Positions 40,481 to 51,986 of a DNA stretch of 64,000 nucleotides are shown here, piece after piece. The DNA is from Bryopsis sp. KO-2023 (taxonomy: Eukaryota > Chlorophyta > Ulvophyceae > Bryopsidales > Bryopsidaceae), in contig BSYQ01000011.1 in assembly GCA_030272585.1 (NCBI GenBank), positions 1,736,001 to 1,800,000 of the forward strand, given 5' to 3'. Position 1 is the first letter of the stretch, and each line of letters begins with the position of its first letter. The notes below the pieces were generated by a model, which was given only the letters and a program-made list of their open reading frames with translations, was not told the DNA's origin and made no database searches. The position numbers and the translations under genes are program-made.

Positions 40481-42117
40481 ACAGAGATGAACCCTGCCCG
40501 ATTAACGATCCAGAAGGCACATGCTGACATGGGAAGAAGGTTGACAAGGCTGGAAAAAATTTCTTTTGGGAAGCGTTGGGTCAATCTGAGAGGAGAGCAT
40601 TGTTCCGTGAGAACACCAGTGGATGCCAGACCTTTTGACTTCAACAGGTGTTTTCGAACTGTGAGAAAAAGAGGTTCAGTGTGTGCATGTCTCTTTTTTT
40701 TTTTTTTTTTGAGCGCAGTCTCAATGCAGTGGGCCTGTCAAAACCCTTCGTGTTGATATTTGTAATTTTACGTGGATGGTGGTGAATGCCAACGATAGCG
40801 CAGTCTTTCTTACTTCACCTGAAAAGAATATATTTTGAATAGGAGACAGAGATGGGAGCGGTGCGGAAGACCATGTTGGTTTCGGCATGAGCAAATCGAT
40901 CTTCGGTCTATGACCTACGCATGTCCGGCATGCCAGCCCTCTGCAATTTCCTGCACTGATGCAAGGGCTGTCCACCCTGCCGGCTGCTCAGAATCTCATG
41001 CCTCCTCCTTCAGCAAATCAAGGTGCACATTTGTTTTGGGCAAAGCATTCAGCCCAGTCTGATTGAACCTTCCCCCAACCCGTGCGTGATGATTGTGCCT
41101 TGTGGCAGCCCACTCATCCCATCAGTCAACCCCCAACTGAAAACATTCAGAACTTTGGGGGAGGAGGTAGTGGAGTAGATTTCATGGGTAGGATGCAGGT
41201 TGTTGGACACAGATCTCAGCTGGGTGAAACTGGTGGGGAAATGTCTGGTGGAATGCGAGGATTGGGATATAAGTCCAGGGCTGGTTTGTCTGACAATTAG
41301 AGTCAAGACTTCGACACCATGTAGGCTGTTGCCCCCCCTTTCACCCTCCTCTAGCCAGCTGCCCAAGTGTGCTCTCTCGTTGTTGATCCAGTCTTTCTTT
41401 TCCCCTCCCCAACCTCTTTCTCATTTTTTTTTTCCTGTTTGCACTCTTTCCTTAGTACCATTTCATCTCACCCTTTGGTTCAAAGTCACATTTGAGCTTT
41501 CCTTCGATCGTCACATTGATCGGCAGCGACTTAAATATCAAATAGTCAAAACGCACATACCGACATAAATATAAATATATGTAAATATGTTTTTCTTCGT
41601 AGGAGGACTGGCCACCAGTACAAAGATTAAATTCACTGATTCACAATACTCTAGTGTTTTTGCAGGATGGTCAGGAGACCTGGGAATGGCAGCAAAGCAA
41701 GAGGCTGAAAACAGTGTAGCCAAGCCGGGGAACACCCGGTGTTGTGAAAGACCGGAGGAAAACTTGCTTCGTGAGCAGCTTGATACTCTCCATGAAGAAA
41801 AATGATGTGAAAGACCACGTTCCTAGTGTAGGAGAGGTACTTTGAGAAAGCCTCCGGAAAAATTCAAGATCAATCGATGTGCGATTGTCTATTTCAACTC
41901 TTTTTTCCTTTTATTTCTCCTCTGTAAAAAACTGAAAAAGAATAATCTCCACAGGTCACGAGCATCTACAGAGGGACTAATGCTGAAGGAAAAATCAATT
42001 CTTGGGCATTCGGACAATTCGAGTCGGTGGAGGCGATGCGGCAAGCTGGCAGAGAACTCAACGGTTCGGATGTGACCTGAGAGTGGAGCTGGCATCTATG
42101 AAGGACAGAAACGATTT

Positions 42118-42300
42118 TAGGAGCCCAAAAAACCCCGTCGATAGGTGTTGGCTTTGCTTAGGGTCGGATGCCTCTGACAAGGGGCGGGTCGGAAGCGTGG
42201 GTTCAGAATGCTACATTGCGATGGACAAGGGACCGATTTTCCGTGATCAATTTTGATAATTCCAACGAGCCACCGCTGCAACACTTTGCACATGCCTCAA
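42118..42300 (+). pseudogene. CWF19/CwfJ-like C-terminal domain fragment
   Basis: NPVDRCWLCLGSDASDKGR followed by ECYIAMDKGPI resembles the CxxC-containing CwfJ_C_1 domain of CWF19-like RNA-lariat debranching-associated proteins, and LIIPTSHRCNTLHMPQG in a shifted frame matches the HIT-like motif that normally follows. The frame change and a stop shortly after suggest a broken copy, though an unseen intron is possible. No metallophosphoesterase N-terminal half was recognised upstream. Confidence 0.5.
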
Positions 42301-44939
42301 GGGTAGACTGCATGATGAGCTCTTTTTTGTTAGCCATCCAGCTTTCCTTAAAAAAAGTATATATGTATGTACAAAAATGAACTTAGCATTCCTTGCATCA
42401 GGACAATCCCAGAAGTGGACTCCAAATCTGTTGATTTTCTTGTTTTTTTTTTTCGGGTTGCCTCATTTACACATGTATAAAAGGCTCATAGGTGTTCCGT
42501 CAGGAATGAGCAGCAGACTTCGTTTGCTTTTCGTATGTCTGTGTGCGCCTTTTTTTTCTTTTGCGGAGGGCTCCTATTGACTTAAATTGAATTTGAACAA
42601 ATGGGGAACCGTCAATTGTTCTTCCACTGCGTCTTGGGGCTCCTCCACATCAAGATCAATTTTGCCCACATTATTACCTGTGTGTATTTTTCTGGTATCA
42701 AAACCTTCATTCCTGATCTCCTGGCATCTGGACTCATGAATGACCGTAGACTTCTGTAGGATTCACACCAGGTGGTTTTTTGACATGCCTTGATAGACTT
42801 TGAAAGACCTTTATGAATATGTGCCAGGTTCATGCATTGGACCTGATGTGCGTGAAAACCAAACATGGAGAAGTTATGGAGAGGGAGGAAGTGCATGATT
42901 TGGTGGGGGATGAAGAAGATTTTATGGCGCTCATGCCTGATGGAACCATATTAGTTCGACCAGTAGCACGGTAAGGAGTTGTTAAATCATCGTGTACCTC
43001 CCCACCCCTTCCTGGAGGCCGGGATGGTTTTGATATTTATCACTTCTGTGGAGAGTGGAAGAGAGAGCTATGAGGAAGAGAACGGCGATGCAATCTCTGG
43101 CATTGGCCCATGAGACAGTGGGCCTGTGTTTCTTTCCAGCAATTTCAGGGATGGGGGTTTCTAGCATGAAGGATTGTTGTCATCCAGGATGGATAGTTTG
43201 CCTGTCACATTCATGAGAGACATGCTGTCATTGTCGGAATACCCGAGAGAACGAATTGAAAATTTATGGGAGAAGAGAGATTATTTGAGTCTGAGTATTC
43301 GGGGGCATTGGGGGGGCTGATGGAACTGTAAATGACCTGTAACCTGTGCAACTGTAAATGATGGCTGGGTGATTTCAGGGGCGTCCACGAATGGTGCACT
43401 GCTGAACAGCAGCACGTAGACAAGGCTGAGGAAAAGGGGTGCAGATTATGATTTATGAGAAGTTTATGATCATTCGCAAGTCTCACCGCTGGTTGCGCAC
43501 TAAAATGTATTGATGTTGTTCCAAGGGGGTATATTCAAAGCAGATGACTTCCCGTTCGAGCAGGAGACTTCCAGCTATTGCTAATTTGGCAATGGCAATT
43601 ATTGTCTTAATTTTCTGACGAAGAAGAGACCAGGTGAGCTGAGCCCAAAACTTCGTGAGCACTGCTACCACATCCCCCTCATTCCACTTTGCTCAAGATT
43701 TGAGGATGTACTACCTCCACACTATACCTTCACATGTCCAAATAATTATTTGTGGATATCTATTTTTGATTAAGGTCAATCGGCTGCACCGGATGGTCAG
43801 GACGCACCACAAACAATGGATTCGCATACCGACGTTTAGGCATTGGCGAGAATCAGTGTCGGCAAATTACAGATAATTTTTTTTGCTTTTTTTTGGAGGG
43901 GGGGGGGGGCACATGTGCACAACGTATATGTGGATTTCTGGATTGTGCAATAAGGGTGGAAGATCAGTGGTCAGGAGGCGATGTGAGACATTTGTCAAGG
44001 CGTGGTGGATTGCTTTTGTTTATCTTCGAGATATGCAGCAACTTTGTTTATCTTCGAGATATGCAGCACTTCAGTCTTGATTCAACAGTGATCAACAAAC
44101 CCGATTCTGTGAGGCCTCGCATCTGGTGGTCATTGTCATGTACTTGATCCAGCCAATGCCAGTGTTAAGAGTCGTGTCAAAGAATACAATCCCTCTTTGC
44201 TTAGGACATTGTCATCCACTACGAAGGTTATTTCTATTTTCAGCATGCTGGGCAAAAACAAACATAACTCCTCTCTCACAATTAAAAAACTTGGTGAACC
44301 AAAGAAGTCTGTTTTTTGTCCACGGTTGTTTTTGCGTTGCATCAGATTCCGATGCAACTTCTTTCCATCCAATCCTGTCCCCTTCCTCAGCACCTCTGTG
44401 CAATGACTTCAATATTTATGATTCCTATCAAAGTCAACAATCCAAAACGACGCAGCGATAAATTGTTTTCTTCTCTTTCACAATTTTCCTTGCTGCCTGT
44501 GTTTTTGGAGCGGTGCAGAACGCACCGCATGCCAACAGTTGCCTCCTGGTTGTGGCATCATGGTGCAAACACCTGCAGCCGCTGCCTTTCTTGTTGTTCC
44601 AGCGTCCCTTCTGCCTTTTGAAAGCAAAGTTGCCGCTGTCGGACACAGGAACTCTGTTTCAAACTCAAACAAGTGTAGTGTGTGTCGATTGATGGGAGAC
44701 GTATTCTATTGCTTTTCTCGGTTTCAGTTGGAAATGTATTTTGGAATTGCCTCCATGGTTTGTAAGATTTATATGTGTACGAAGAGCAACACAACTGCAC
44801 AGAGGTGGGGTTCAGAATTGTCGAGTATTCGTGTTGGGAAATCACAAATACACAACAATTCGATACGAATGCACGTGCCAGCACAGTCAAATCGATTGTG
44901 ATTGAAGAACTCAATTTGGTATTTGTGGGACGATGTTTT

Positions 44940-45092
44940 GTGTGCAGTCAATATCAATGTTGCGCATCTTCTTGTTCCCATTGGCAAGTGCCCAACCTTG
45001 GATTTCATCCTAGGTATCCTTCGTGCTGGTATGGTAGTGGTAAATGTAAACCCCCCATACACACCCTATCGAATGGACAAAGAGAGAAAGTG
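44940..45092 (+). pseudogene. acyl-CoA synthetase (AMP-binding) exon fragment
   Basis: The frame gives ILGILRAGMVVVNVNPPYTP, nearly identical to the LRAGMVVVNVNPLYTP motif of long-chain acyl-CoA synthetases, with LLVPIGKCPTLDF just before, matching the preceding family motif. A possible donor (GTGAGC) follows at 45,088. No other part of the roughly 550-700 residue enzyme is seen within several kilobases either side, so this appears to be an isolated fragment. The chromovirus starts 260 bases downstream. Confidence 0.6.
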
Positions 45093-45350
45093 AGCTTGTC
45101 TGCTTGGCCTTTACCTCGAACTGATGGGGCCAGGCAAAAAAGAGGCACCTGCTGTGTGCTCTATGCCCTCTGTCTACCTGACTGTGGGATAGACAGAGAC
45201 TTGCCGTGTGTTTGTAACCGACAACCCCGGCTGCTTGTAGAAGTGGTATCGCGGGGATATATCAGAGTAGTTTAGCTCACAGAGGAAAAAAACCAGCACA
45301 CGCAGGCACGCTGGTTTTCTTCATTTTTTGGCATCGAGTAAAGCACTCAC

Positions 45351-45586
45351 TGTTACAAGTGATCACCGAGATGTCTAGTAAGCACTAGCTAGAGCTACAG
45401 ACTAGCTATGGGCACTAGTGATAGCCTAGTCAGAGCTTAAGGTCCATAGGATCCCAATAGGAGATCCTATAGCTCAAGAACCCTGGTGCCTCGCCCTAAT
45501 GACATTAGTCAAGGGTCCCATCAATGAGTGGGGGTTTGATGGGTTAAGGAGGCTTCGAGGGAGGGTTCTGGGAGGTTTTTGTAACA
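45351..45586 (+). repeat. 5' LTR of the chromovirus
   Basis: 236 bases, TGTTACAAGTG to TTTTTGTAACA, matching the 3' LTR base for base as far as I can compare. Confidence 0.95.
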
Positions 45587-45588
45587 GT

Positions 45589-45600
45589 TGGTTTCGGAGC
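45589..45600 (+). promoter_or_regulatory. primer-binding site
   Basis: TGGTTTCGGAGC begins two bases after the 5' LTR. It matches 10 of 12 bases of the initiator-methionine tRNA primer site TGGTATCAGAGC used by many Gypsy elements. Confidence 0.6.
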
Positions 45601-45933
45601 TGGAAGAGAGCGCGTCACGTTTTGACGCATAAGTACGCCATAACAACTTGGAATTGGACAAAACAGGAGTCTAAAAGTAAGCCGAGAACAGGGCGCTTCG
45701 TTTGAAACTTGTTTGAGGTCAATCGGAGTTGTCAGTGGAAAGTTACAGCCCGACAAAGTTAGGGTTTGTTTTTCTGAATCGTTGGGAAGCTAGTTCTGTG
45801 AGTTCGAGGAGACCCAAGAGGTCCTCGAAGGGCTAGTGAAGCGATAAAAGTTGGGTTTCAGAGTTTTGGGCAAATTTCCAGTGTTTTGCTGTGTTGGGGT
45901 TGTGTCCAAAGGAAACCAAAATAAAAAGTGACC

Positions 45934-46887
45934 ATGAGTCAAGAAGAAGAACAAGAGGTACTTGCCTTAGAAGAAGGGTCTGTTCTGGAGGAAGTCAATG
46001 AGGACTCTCCAAGTGAAAGAACAGAGGGACCACAGTCCCCTAGCACTCTCAGGTCTGAAGTGACCAAAGAAGAGAAAGATGCTAGCCTGGGCAAAACCAG
46101 AAGAGTGACTGCTGATAAACCTGAAAAGTACCAGGGCAAAGTCCCGTGGCCAGAATTCCGTTTGGAGTTAGCCATGTACTTCAGGGCAGCAAAAGTCCCA
46201 AGAGAGGAGTGGGGAGTGATTGCACCTACTTTCCTCGGATCAAAACCCCGCCGACATTTATTGGCTAGGGTACCCAAGGAAGAACTCGAGGACGGGTCTT
46301 TATCTTGGGAAAAATTCTGCCAAGTCCTGGAAGATGGCACATTTGGAGATCTTGCCACAGATTACTCCATAAATAATGCCCTTACTTCCTGCAAGGATCA
46401 TATTGACCAGAAGGTCGATACTCCTGGCTTCGTACGCTTTGTGGATGCTCACTTAGCAATGCGAAAAGAGCCAATGGACGACACTACCAAGTGTTGGATC
46501 CTTCTGAGGGGCCTCCATCCACACTTGTGCAAACAAGTGGAGACTGATACACTTGGTCGGGAATGGAGAAGCTACTCAGCCTTGCGAACGTATGTGTTGG
46601 CTAAAGCCCCGGGTCACGATGCTCGTTTTCCGTTGAAAACTACGGACCGGAAGGCTAAAAAGAGAGGTATGGAAACTACCTTCTCAGATCCAGCCAAAGG
46701 AAGTAAGAAGAGGCATCAGCCTAAGCAACCAAGGCTTAAAGCTCAAAGTGGCACTCAGCCCTCACGAAGACCGGTGGTACGGTTGACCGAGAGTGAGAGG
46801 GAGGCTCGCAAGAAAGCTGGCTTATGCTGGTTCTGTGGGGAACCATGGGCAAGAGGCCATAAGTGTGGTCAGTCGAAAAAGGGATGA
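45934..46887 (+). CDS. gag: gag polyprotein of the chromovirus
   Basis: ATG at 45,934 (MSQEEEQEVLALEEGS) to TGA at 46,887, 317 residues. After an acidic N-terminus comes a retrotransposon capsid-type region (about residues 70-215, with WILLRGLHPHLCKQVE), a basic nuclear-localisation-like stretch and a single zinc knuckle CWFCGEPWARGHKC at the end, which binds the RNA genome. The stop lies about 95 bases inside the overlapping pol frame, which is +1 relative to gag, so pol expression would need a frameshift. Confidence 0.9.
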   Translation: MSQEEEQEVLALEEGSVLEEVNEDSPSERTEGPQSPSTLRSEVTKEEKDASLGKTRRVTADKPEKYQGKVPWPEFRLELAMYFRAAKVPREEWGVIAPTFLGSKPRRHLLARVPKEELEDGSLSWEKFCQVLEDGTFGDLATDYSINNALTSCKDHIDQKVDTPGFVRFVDAHLAMRKEPMDDTTKCWILLRGLHPHLCKQVETDTLGREWRSYSALRTYVLAKAPGHDARFPLKTTDRKAKKRGMETTFSDPAKGSKKRHQPKQPRLKAQSGTQPSRRPVVRLTESEREARKKAGLCWFCGEPWARGHKCGQSKKG

Positions 46888-49800
46888 GAGAGAAGATTCT
46901 CACCAAGGAATTACAAGGGCGGAGTTCCAACGTCTTGAGACACTTTCAGGCCGCGTATTTACGTTGGATGGGTGTTCGGATGTGAACAGTGCCTTATGTA
47001 ATACATTTTGCACACCTTCTGAATTTCTGGAAAGAGATTTAGGTGGACAGCATGTGTGGTTGAATCCTCCTTTCAAGGATATCAACAAATATCTCGATCA
47101 CTATCTTCTCGCAAAGAAGAGATCTCCCCATGATACTTCTTGTTGCATTCTTGTTCCAGCAAGGTCTAAAGAGTTGCATCCAGCCTTGACCTCAATGAGA
47201 TTGATTGTACAATACAAGAAGGGAACAGTTTTATTCACAGCCAAAAAGGGGAAAAGTCGGAAAAGACTTCCTGGCATTCCTTGGCCCGTGAATGTGTTCT
47301 ATGATCCACCCGTACCCAAAATGCCAGAGGAAGCAACAGAGCTTCTCATGCAAGATAAGCTTGCAATGCATTTTGAGGGCCTCTTGAGTGGAATCCCAGC
47401 CCATTGTCTTTTGGACTCAGGAGCTAAAGGATTAGCCTTCCTATCCAAACAGTTTTGTGAACAAAATGGGATAGCTTATCGAGCTACCGTTGGATCACAG
47501 GCTGAGTTGGCAAATGGGGATAATATTGATATAATGGGAGAGACAAAGATCACACTGAAAATTCAAGGCTATCGAGAGAAGCTTGATTGTTTGGTGTTGG
47601 ATCTTCTAGATCGGTTTGATATTATACTTGGTGATACGTGGTTGCAGAAGCGTAAAGCGGTTTTAGACTTCTTTGAAAAGAAGTGCGCTTTAACGACTTC
47701 ATCCCATCAACGAATATTGCTTCGTCAGGGATTATTACCCAAAGCTACGGGTAAAGATATTCCCCAAAAACAGGTTGCATCTCTACTCTCGATACCACAG
47801 GTGAAAAGGAAGTTGAAAGATACTTCAATAAAACCTATTTTGTTGGTAGTTCGTGAGATGGAAGAGATATCATCCCATCTGAAATTGGCGGATGAAACGA
47901 GTGAATCAGACAAAGTTCCAGAGGAGCAAATGGAAGCTCTGTTGAAGGACTTTGATGATTTGTTTATTTCTGGTTTGGCGGAATATCCTCCAGAAAGGGC
48001 AGTGGCAGCGGATATCCCTTTGGTCGAGGGAACGCGTCCGGTCAATAGACCCTTATTTAGATACACCCCTGCTGAAAGGAAAGAGATAGAGGACCAGTTG
48101 TCCGAACTCTTATCCAAAAAATTAATTCAGCCGAGTGCTAGTCCATGGGGCGCTCCGGTCCTCTTTGTTCCTAAAAAGGATGGAGGTTTCCGGATGTGCA
48201 TTGACTATAGGGGTTTAAATAAAGTAACTATCAAGAATCAGTTCCCGATCCCGCGGATTGATGACCTTCTTGATCAGTTACAAGGCGCGAGATGCTTCAC
48301 ATCTCTTGACCTCAGAGCCGGTTATTGGCAAATGAGAGTCAAAGAGGAAGACATCCCCAAAACCGCCTTTAAAACGCCTTTTGGATTATTTGAGTACCGG
48401 GTTCTCCCAATGGGATTAACGAACGCTCCGGCAGTGTTTCAAACACTGATGAATCATGTGTTTCAAGGAATGATAGGCAAATATGTCTTGATTTACCTTG
48501 ATGACATTTTGATTTACTCAAAAACACCAGAGGAACATGTGGCCCATGTACGAGCCGTGATGCAAAGATTAAGAGAACATAAATTGTTCCTTAAGAAGTC
48601 CAAATGTGACTTTAACAAAACAGAGTTACATTACCTTGGCTTCATTGTAGGTCGCAAAGGTATCTCTGTAGACCCTCGAAAAACGAATAAAGTACGAGAA
48701 TGGCCTCGTCCACAAGGGGTACACGATTTGAGATCGTTCCTCGGGCTTGCCAATTATTTTCGTAAGTTCGTCCAGGGTTATTCTTCTTTGGCATCACCTC
48801 TCACTGATTTGCTTAAAAAGCAACAGACATGGGATTGGACTCCAGCTTGTGAGGCCGCTTTTGAGGGGGGTGAAGAAGGCATTAACAGAAGCACCTTGCT
48901 TGGCTATGCCGGATTTTACCAAACCCTTTGAAGTAATTACGGATGCTTCTAACAATGCAATAGGGGCAGTTCTCCTTCAAGAGGGACATCCCATTGCATA
49001 TGAGAGTAGAAAGCTTGCCGGCCCACAACTGAATTGGTCTACAAGTGATCAAGAAATGTATGCTACAGTTTATGCACTTCAACTATGGAGATGCTACTTG
49101 GCTGATAGCAAATTCAAAGTAATCACAGACCATAGTCCAAACACATTTTTCCATTCCCAATCGACCTTGAATCGACGGCAGGTTCGCTGGTTAGCATTAC
49201 TCCATGAATTCCAATTTGAATGGGAGTATAGACCGGGACGGGTAAACGTGGCTGATCCCTTGTCGCGGATACCGTCTTGCTCACCATCTATTGGAGTATT
49301 ATGCGAGACCGGGAGATCACGTGGCTTGGTTTCTAGCCGGCGGGACTCTGTGGACCCATCTCCGCCTCAGGGTTATTATACCCAGTTGATAGATAGGTTG
49401 ACTGAAGGGTACACTAAGGACCCTTGGTATGACACACTGGAAGCTGCCCAGGTGTTACAATATCAAGATGGTTACTGGTGGAATGGTAATGTGCTGGCTG
49501 TACCAAATTTTGGAACATTGAGACAGGATATAATCCATGATTGCCATAGTACAGTCTATAGTGGACACTTTGGTGTGGCTAAGACTTTACGGCAAATCAA
49601 GAGACATTTCTGGAGGACCATATCAGATCATATGTGCAAGGATGTGATTCATGCCAAAGGCACAAGGGTAGGCGAAGAAAGCCTCAAGGTCCCCTAAAAC
49701 CCTTGTCTATTCCGAATGCACAATGGGAAAATGTTTCGATGGATTTTGTCACTCACCTCCCACCATCTAGTGGAGCAGGTTATGATGCAATCCTTGTCTT

Positions 49801-50848
49801 TGTGGACATGTTAACCAAAATGGTACATCTCGCTGCAACTCGAACGGATTGTGGTGCAGCTGAAGCAGCAAATCTCTTTGTGAACCATGTTTTCAAAGCT
49901 CATGGCATGCCAAAGAAATTGGTCACAGATAGAGATCCAAGATTTGTCTCACACTTCTTTAGGGAGTTGTGTGATAAATGGGAAATCAGTCAAGCCCTTT
50001 CTTCGGCTTATCATCCAGAAACAGATGGGCAAACCGAAGCGATGAACAAAGTGATGCAAGATACTCTTCGCCACTTTGTGGGGCCTTCCCAAAGAAATTG
50101 GGCTGATTTATTACCGGTTGTTGAGTTTGCAATAAATAACTCAAGATCAGAAGCAACTGGAGAAACACCCTTCTTCCTGAACTATGGAAAAGATCCATGG
50201 ACAGCATTGACTGCTCAGATCCCTAGAAAAGGACCAAAGCAGGTCGCTGTACCAGAAGTTCAGAAAATGACGAGTGAAATCCGAGAAGGGATTGTTGAGG
50301 CAAAGAAACGCCTTCAGGCGGCTCAGCAACGCTATAAAGCTCAAGCTGATCGTCACCGGGCTCCTGTAGAGATCAAGGTTGGAGACCTTGTTCTCCTTGA
50401 TGCAAGGAACTTAAGGTTAAAGCATCCAGGATCGCGGAAATTAACGCCGAAATGGGTAGGACCTTTCCCTATCGAGCGTCAAATAAATGAGGTTGCTTTC
50501 AAAATAAAGCTTCCCGATACTTTGCCCATACATCCGGTGTTCCATGCTTCACTCTTGAAGCCATATTGGGCTAAAGGAACTGTGCAACCCCCGCCACCTA
50601 TCGAGATTGAAGGTGACTTGGAATGGGAGGTTGAGCGCATTCTTGATCGCAGAGAGCGACGTAGGGGCAAGAAATGCTACACAGAATTCCTAGTGAAATG
50701 GGTTGGATACGGTCATGAGCACAACTCATGGGAACCGGAACAGAATGTCGTGCACGCGCGAGAATTGGTTGACGAGTTTCACCAATCTCAAGCACAATCG
50801 ATTGTACCACCTCGCACGATCCGAAGGAGATCACAAGCGAAGGTTTGA
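46793..50848 (+). pseudogene. pol: pol polyprotein of the chromovirus, two frameshifts
   Basis: Frame 1 (46,793 to about 48,870): an NPPF methyltransferase-like domain (about 46,900-47,310), an aspartic protease with LLDSGA at 47,411, and reverse transcriptase with YLDD at 48,494. At a GGGGGG run (about 48,866-48,872) one extra base shifts the frame; RNase H continues in the next frame (ITDASNNAIGAVLLQEGH, 48,935). Near 49,622 the frame shifts again to the integrase: zinc finger ending CDSCQRHKG, catalytic core with MDFVTHLPP, TDRDPRFVSHFF and HPETDGQTEA, then a chromodomain (WEVERILDRRERRRGK, FLVKWVGYGHEHNSWEPE, about 50,610-50,790), which in chromoviruses directs integration to chromatin. 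It stops with TGA at 50,848. Full-length enzyme cannot be made from this sequence as written. Confidence 0.92.
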
Positions 50849-50981
50849 GACATCATATCACAGTTGGCCACTGGATGATGATGATCTCCTCTCTTAAAAT
50901 AGTGTAACTACTAGACACTATCATTTGTATGATGCCTATCATGCATTTGATTCCTAGTGAACCCGAGGCGGCTTCACATCT

Positions 50982-50991
50982 AAGGAGGGGG
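50982..50991 (+). promoter_or_regulatory. polypurine tract
   Basis: AAGGAGGGGG directly upstream of the 3' LTR, the plus-strand priming site expected for an LTR retrotransposon. Confidence 0.75.
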
Positions 50992-50994
50992 CAC

Positions 50995-51230
50995 TGTTAC
51001 AAGTGATCACCGAGATGTCTAGTAAGCACTAGCTAGAGCTACAGACTAGCTATGGGCACTAGTGATAGCCTAGTCAGAGCTTAAGGTCCATAGGATCCCA
51101 ATAGGAGATCCTATAGCTCAAGAACCCTGGTGCCTCGCCCTAATGACATTAGTCAAGGGTCCCATCAATGAGTGGGGGTTTGATGGGTTAAGGAGGCTTC
51201 GAGGGAGGGTTCTGGGAGGTTTTTGTAACA
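50995..51230 (+). repeat. 3' LTR of the chromovirus
   Basis: 236 bases, matching the 5' LTR, followed by the CTCAC target duplication. Confidence 0.95.
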
Positions 51231-51477
51231 CTCACACAGAATATATATGTTTACGTATTAGAGATCACCAGACTCCTCAGCCACCTCCTCCACCACCAGC
51301 CGCCGCCTCCTTTGCCACTTCTCAAACCACCGCCTCCAGCCGCCTCCCCAATCAAGCACCGACATGCGAAAGAAGTGTCCAAATACCCCCGAGGTCGATC
51401 GTGGGTTAATTACTGTCACGGAAGGGAGTGCCGCAGCACAATCTTTGCCATCGTGCTATTCTTTTTTTTTTCCTCAC

Positions 51478-51986
51478 AGCAGCTCAGGCGAACTGGGTCG
51501 AAAGTCAGCCTCAAGAAGAACGACGAAAGAAACACAAGTGGCTCGAAACGCAAGTTATGTTGGCTGTGTGTCTGCACTTGCCAATTGACCCAGCACCCGC
51601 CCCTCTCAGAGATCGATTAATGGAGGAAAGGTAGAAACAGTGGGGTTTTCTAGGCAGGATAGATGCGCAACACGATGGTGATGATGGAACTGGGTGGATT
51701 AAGGATTTCATCGTAACGCCAGAAAGGTGTGCCATGTGTTCAGGTGAGAGAAGCCCCACCAAAAGATTCGACACCACAAAACCTTTCAGCCCACCACACC
51801 AAGTCGCGCTTGGACGACCCATTTCTTACAGTGAAGCGATCATTACACGACAAGCTGCACGGCACTGCAGTGGGATTCAAGCTGCTGGAAATACAGCGCC
51901 AGCGTCAACACCAATCAGTGATGATTAGAGGAATTCAGGGGATGGCAAAAACAGACCCAATTATACGTAGGATGGGGAACGCATGA
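51478..51986 (+). CDS. two unrecognised exons
   Basis: After a T-rich tract and CACAG acceptor at 51,477 a frame reads AQANWVESQPQEERRKKHKW ... HLPIDPAPAPLRDRLMEER to a GTAGAA donor near 51,632. A second frame from about 51,744 reads KSRLDDPFLTVKRSLHDKLH then GFKLLEIQRQRQHQ to TGA at 51,986. The composition looks coding and helical, but I do not recognise the family and cannot confirm that they join. A Pro-rich frame (51,260-51,400) precedes them; the chromovirus inserted just upstream. Confidence 0.35.

Larger units (their letters stand above)
38180..44900 (+). other. scattered exon-like segments, mostly unrecognised
   Basis: Plausible exons without a recognised family include about 38,561-38,765 (MTRLEKTPPGSENIRDEIES), 39,143-39,420 (GSMTVEFHLGGVQTIIHKK), 39,675-39,870 (SSLVVAVNVGRGIVLESGYR), 39,970-40,240 (MRSLGASGCLIDIDKANMLV), 41,956-42,070 (YRGTNAEGKINSWAFGQFES) and 42,816-42,970 (KTKHGEVMEREEVHDLVGDE). 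They cannot be joined into one open frame by eye. 43,000-44,700 shows only short frames, plus a 27-base direct duplication around 44,016-44,065. Confidence 0.3.
45346..51235 (+). mobile_element. Ty3/Gypsy chromovirus, full length
   Basis: A 5,880-bp LTR retrotransposon with 236-bp LTRs at 45,351-45,586 and 50,995-51,230, each starting TGTTAC and ending GTAACA. I see no difference between them. The insertion is flanked by CTCAC on both sides, a 5-bp target duplication. The order gag, methyltransferase-like domain, protease, reverse transcriptase, RNase H, integrase, chromodomain places it in the chromovirus group of Gypsy. Matching LTRs imply a very recent insertion, yet pol contains two apparent frameshifts. 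Confidence 0.96.
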
